A stretch of DNA of 15,782 bases from RHKX01 sp035695265 (GTDB taxonomy: Bacteria > Actinomycetota > Thermoleophilia > Solirubrobacterales > 70-9). The notes beneath the pieces were generated by a model, which saw only the letters and a program-made list of their open reading frames with translations, was not told the DNA's origin and made no database searches. This document shows, one piece after another, positions 14,111-15,782 of the stretch. Position numbers and translations under genes: made by a program. The DNA lies in contig DASSEM010000255.1 in the NCBI GenBank assembly GCA_035695265.1, positions 1 to 15,782 on the forward strand, read 5' to 3'. The stretch's first letter is position 1; the number at the start of each line of letters is the position of its first letter.

Positions 14111-14144
14111 CGGACCCTGCGCGGCGCGGCAGAGCTCAGTCCGC
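14110..14144. terminator. Inverted repeat at the convergent gene ends
   Basis: GCGGAC (14110-14115) and GTCCGC (14139-14144) pair around an inner CTGC/GCAG (14117-14120 and 14129-14132). The structure spans the stops of the acyl-CoA dehydrogenase and the convergent unknown gene. It is bulged and lacks a T-tract. Confidence 0.3.
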
Positions 14145-14474
14145 GATCACCTCGAGGTCGGATGCGAGCTGCCTCTGCCCGCCGATCCGGTACTCGACGT
14201 CGACCACCTCGTGCTTCTGGTAGCTGCCGACGAGGCCGAGGCCGAGGACGACCTTGCGCACGATGCCGAGCCCGCTCAGGTCCTCCTTCATGATCGGCTC
14301 GCGGAAGATCACCGTGCCGCCTGCGATCTCGTAGTCGGTCCCCTCGACCTGCTCGGTGCCGTTGATGTAGACGGTGATCGGCGCCTGAGCCCCGCGCGGC
14401 AGCCGGACCCGGCGCCCGACCGGCTTCCCGCCCCGCTCGGAGGTGCCGTGGCCGCGGCCGCTGCCGCCGCTCAC
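14136..14474 (-). CDS. Hypothetical protein, second gene of a coupled pair
   Basis: This encodes 112 residues from a GTG start. The first 30 residues are Gly/Arg/Ser-rich and probably disordered. The rest is beta-rich: ITVYINGTEQVEGTDYEIAG followed by GTVIFREPI, then IVRKVVLGLGLVGSYQKHEV and VDVEYRIGGQRQ. The VYINGTEQ...GTDYEI...TVIF pattern recalls the short beta-sandwich repeats of phage tail and surface proteins (a VNG...GTDYTV...ITF signature). This is a resemblance only, and no other phage genes are present. The GTG overlaps the upstream stop (GTGA), so translation is coupled to the gene at 14471. The family is not recognised. Confidence 0.75.
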   Translation of the reverse strand: MSGGSGRGHGTSERGGKPVGRRVRLPRGAQAPITVYINGTEQVEGTDYEIAGGTVIFREPIMKEDLSGLGIVRKVVLGLGLVGSYQKHEVVDVEYRIGGQRQLASDLEVIAD

Positions 14475-14821
14475 GCCGAGACCCCGCCGCGCAGGGCGCG
14501 CTCGACGGCCTCGAAGGGATCGTTGCCCTCTTCGACCTCGAGCTCCTTGCGGAAGATCCCGCCGCGGTAGGGGACCAGGCGGCTGTCGCCCATCACGTCG
14601 ATGCCCGCGTCGCGGCCCCGGATCGGCCCGCCGGTCGAGACCTCGAGCCGCGCCCGGACCCGCACCCCGGGCTCGTAGGTGCGGATCATCGAGACCTCGG
14701 GCAGATCACCCTCGGCCCGGATCGCCTCGGCATGTGATCGCAGCGCTCTGATCGCAGCCGCGAGGTCCCGGTGCTTCTCGCGAGTGACCTTCGACCCGCT
14801 CCTGATCGTCAGCTTGAACAC
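14471..14821 (-). CDS. Hypothetical protein, first gene of a coupled pair
   Basis: This encodes 116 residues starting MFKLTIRSGSKVTREKHRDL from a GTG. The fold looks alpha/beta: a short N-terminal strand, a helix (about 17-38, HRDLAAAIRALRSHAEAIRA), then strands (VRVRARLEVSTGG) and a C-terminal helix (DPFEAVERALRGG). There is no signal peptide or membrane segment and no recognised family. There is no Shine-Dalgarno, but TAGCCT lies 6 nt upstream (14828-14833), suggesting a leaderless message. It is divergent from murB with 67 bp between the start codons, and its stop overlaps the start of the next gene. The regular composition and the coupled layout argue that it is real. Confidence 0.75.
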   Translation of the reverse strand: MFKLTIRSGSKVTREKHRDLAAAIRALRSHAEAIRAEGDLPEVSMIRTYEPGVRVRARLEVSTGGPIRGRDAGIDVMGDSRLVPYRGGIFRKELEVEEGNDPFEAVERALRGGVSA

Positions 14822-14827
14822 GGTTCG

Positions 14828-14879
14828 AGGCTACCGCCGGGGGGCCGTCCGGCGGCGGATGGGAGCTGCTTCATAGGCT
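14828..14879. promoter_or_regulatory. Divergent leaderless promoters for murB and the unknown pair
   Basis: Minus-strand TAGCCT (plus 14828-14833) lies 6 nt before the GTG at 14821. Plus-strand TAGGCT (14874-14879) lies 9 nt before the murB ATG at 14889. Neither gene has a Shine-Dalgarno or a visible -35. Only 40 bp separate the two hexamers, so the promoters overlap back to back and may compete. Confidence 0.5.
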
Positions 14880-14888
14880 TGCGGCGCA

Positions 14889-15782
14889 ATGTCGGCCGTC
14901 CGACTCGCCGAGCTGACGACGCTGCGCCTCGGCGGCCCCGCGCGGCGCCTCGTCGAGGCCGAAAGCGCCGCGGACCTGATCGCCGCGGTGAGCGCCGCCG
15001 ACCGGGCCGGCGAGCCGGCACTCGTCGTCGCCGGAGGCTCCAACCTGGTGGTCGCCGACGCCGGGTTCGACGGCGTCGCAGTGCGCATCGCCACCCGGGG
15101 GGTGGACGCGGTCCGCGCCGGCGAGCGCGTTCGGCTCACCGTCGCCGCCGGTGAGCCCTGGGACGCGCTCGTCGCCCGCTGCGTCGCCGACGGGCTGGCC
15201 GGGATCGAGTGCCTGTCCGGGATCCCGGGGTCGACCGGCGCGACACCGATCCAGAACGTCGGCGCCTACGGTCAGGAGGTCGCCACCACGCTCGTCTCCG
15301 TTCGCGCCTACGACCGCGAGGCGGGCACGACGGTCGTCCTCGATCGCGATCGCTGCGGGTTCGCCTACCGTTCGAGTGCCTTCAAGGGCTCGGCCAGGTT
15401 CGTGATCCTCGAGGTGACCCTGGAGCTCGACCCGACGCCGAACGCCCGACCGGTCGCCTACGCGCAGCTCGCCGCCACGCTCGGCGTCGAGCCGGGCGCC
15501 CGACCGCCGCTCGCCGCGGTTCGCGAGGCGGTCCTCGCGCTCCGTCGCGCCAAGGGCATGGTTGTCGACTCCGAGGACCCCGACTCGGTCAGCGCCGGGT
15601 CCTTCTTCACGAACCCGATCCTCGGCGCCGCCACCTTCCGGGAGCTCGAGCGCCGCGTTGCCGCCCGGCTCGGCGCCGAGGCGCGACCGCCGTCCTGGCC
15701 GGAGCCGGATGGTGGCGTCAAGACGTCGGCGGCGTGGCTGATCGAGCGGGCCGGCTTCGGGCGCGGTTATGGGACCGGGGCG
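14889..15782 (+). CDS. murB: UDP-N-acetylenolpyruvoylglucosamine reductase MurB, 3' end cut by window
   Basis: The first 298 residues of an open frame that runs off the right edge; roughly 40-50 C-terminal residues should be missing. The FAD-binding domain shows TTLRLGGPARRLVEA at the N-terminus, VAGGSNLVVAD (47-57), GIPGSTGATPIQNVGAYGQE (111-130), and YRSSAFK (160-166) with Arg161, which matches the active-site Arg of MurB. AGSFFTNP (236-243) holds the catalytic Ser238. The third catalytic residue, a Glu near the C-terminus, lies beyond the window. It reduces the enolpyruvyl group of UDP-GlcNAc-enolpyruvate to UDP-MurNAc with NADPH in cytoplasmic peptidoglycan synthesis. It has a putative leaderless start and is divergent from a pair of unknown genes. 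Confidence 0.95.
   Translation, partial: MSAVRLAELTTLRLGGPARRLVEAESAADLIAAVSAADRAGEPALVVAGGSNLVVADAGFDGVAVRIATRGVDAVRAGERVRLTVAAGEPWDALVARCVADGLAGIECLSGIPGSTGATPIQNVGAYGQEVATTLVSVRAYDREAGTTVVLDRDRCGFAYRSSAFKGSARFVILEVTLELDPTPNARPVAYAQLAATLGVEPGARPPLAAVREAVLALRRAKGMVVDSEDPDSVSAGSFFTNPILGAATFRELERRVAARLGAEARPPSWPEPDGGVKTSAAWLIERAGFGRGYGTGA

Noticed and set aside
14136..14821. A prophage remnant, based on the tail-like beta motif
   Set aside because: There are no integrase, capsid, portal or lysis genes nearby, and base composition and promoter signals match the neighbours.

Overview
The window is very GC-rich (third codon positions almost all G or C), codes on both strands with short intergenic gaps, and uses actinobacterial-style expression signals (TANNNT -10 hexamers, several apparently leaderless genes). 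The E2-E1 fused 2-oxoglutarate dehydrogenase and the protein families present fit a deep-branching actinobacterium, with Thermoleophilia/Solirubrobacterales as my best guess. That placement is inference from gene content, not from a marker gene. I see no rRNA, tRNA, CRISPR array, insertion sequence or prophage. The region looks like ordinary chromosome carrying metabolic genes.

Layout. 1-77: heptanucleotide tandem repeat that continues off the left edge. 82-2179, all minus strand: SRPBCC protein, VOC (glyoxalase-fold) protein, AraC-family regulator, and a DUF3817 membrane protein overlapping the regulator by ATGA. 2195-6514, minus: a 1439-residue single-chain protein with lipoyl, lipoyl, E3-binding, succinyltransferase (E2) and 2-oxoglutarate dehydrogenase/decarboxylase (E1) domains. 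6703-9869, plus: a two-domain alcohol-forming fatty acyl-CoA reductase and an alpha/beta hydrolase. 9923-10144, minus: a small unknown gene convergent with the hydrolase across a GC hairpin. 10305-14110, plus: an alkylglycerone-phosphate-synthase-type flavoprotein followed by two acyl-CoA dehydrogenase subunits that look like one heteromeric enzyme. 14136-14821, minus: two overlapping unknown genes, divergent from murB (14889 to the right edge, incomplete).

How the genes may work together. The acyl-CoA reductase makes fatty alcohols, and the AGPS-type enzyme uses a fatty alcohol to make the ether bond of alkyl lipids, so the two genes 1.5 kb apart suggest a bacterial ether-lipid route. The hydrolase and the acyl-CoA dehydrogenases would fit turnover of the same acyl chains. 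The 1439-residue protein would perform the E1 and E2 steps of 2-oxoglutarate oxidation with its own swinging lipoyl arms, needing only E3 in trans. This differs from mycobacterial Kgd and corynebacterial OdhA, which lack lipoyl domains.

The most striking non-coding pattern is a recurrent TAGSST-like hexamer. It lies 6-9 nt before the start codon of five genes without a Shine-Dalgarno, and exactly 36 nt before the start of three genes that have one.
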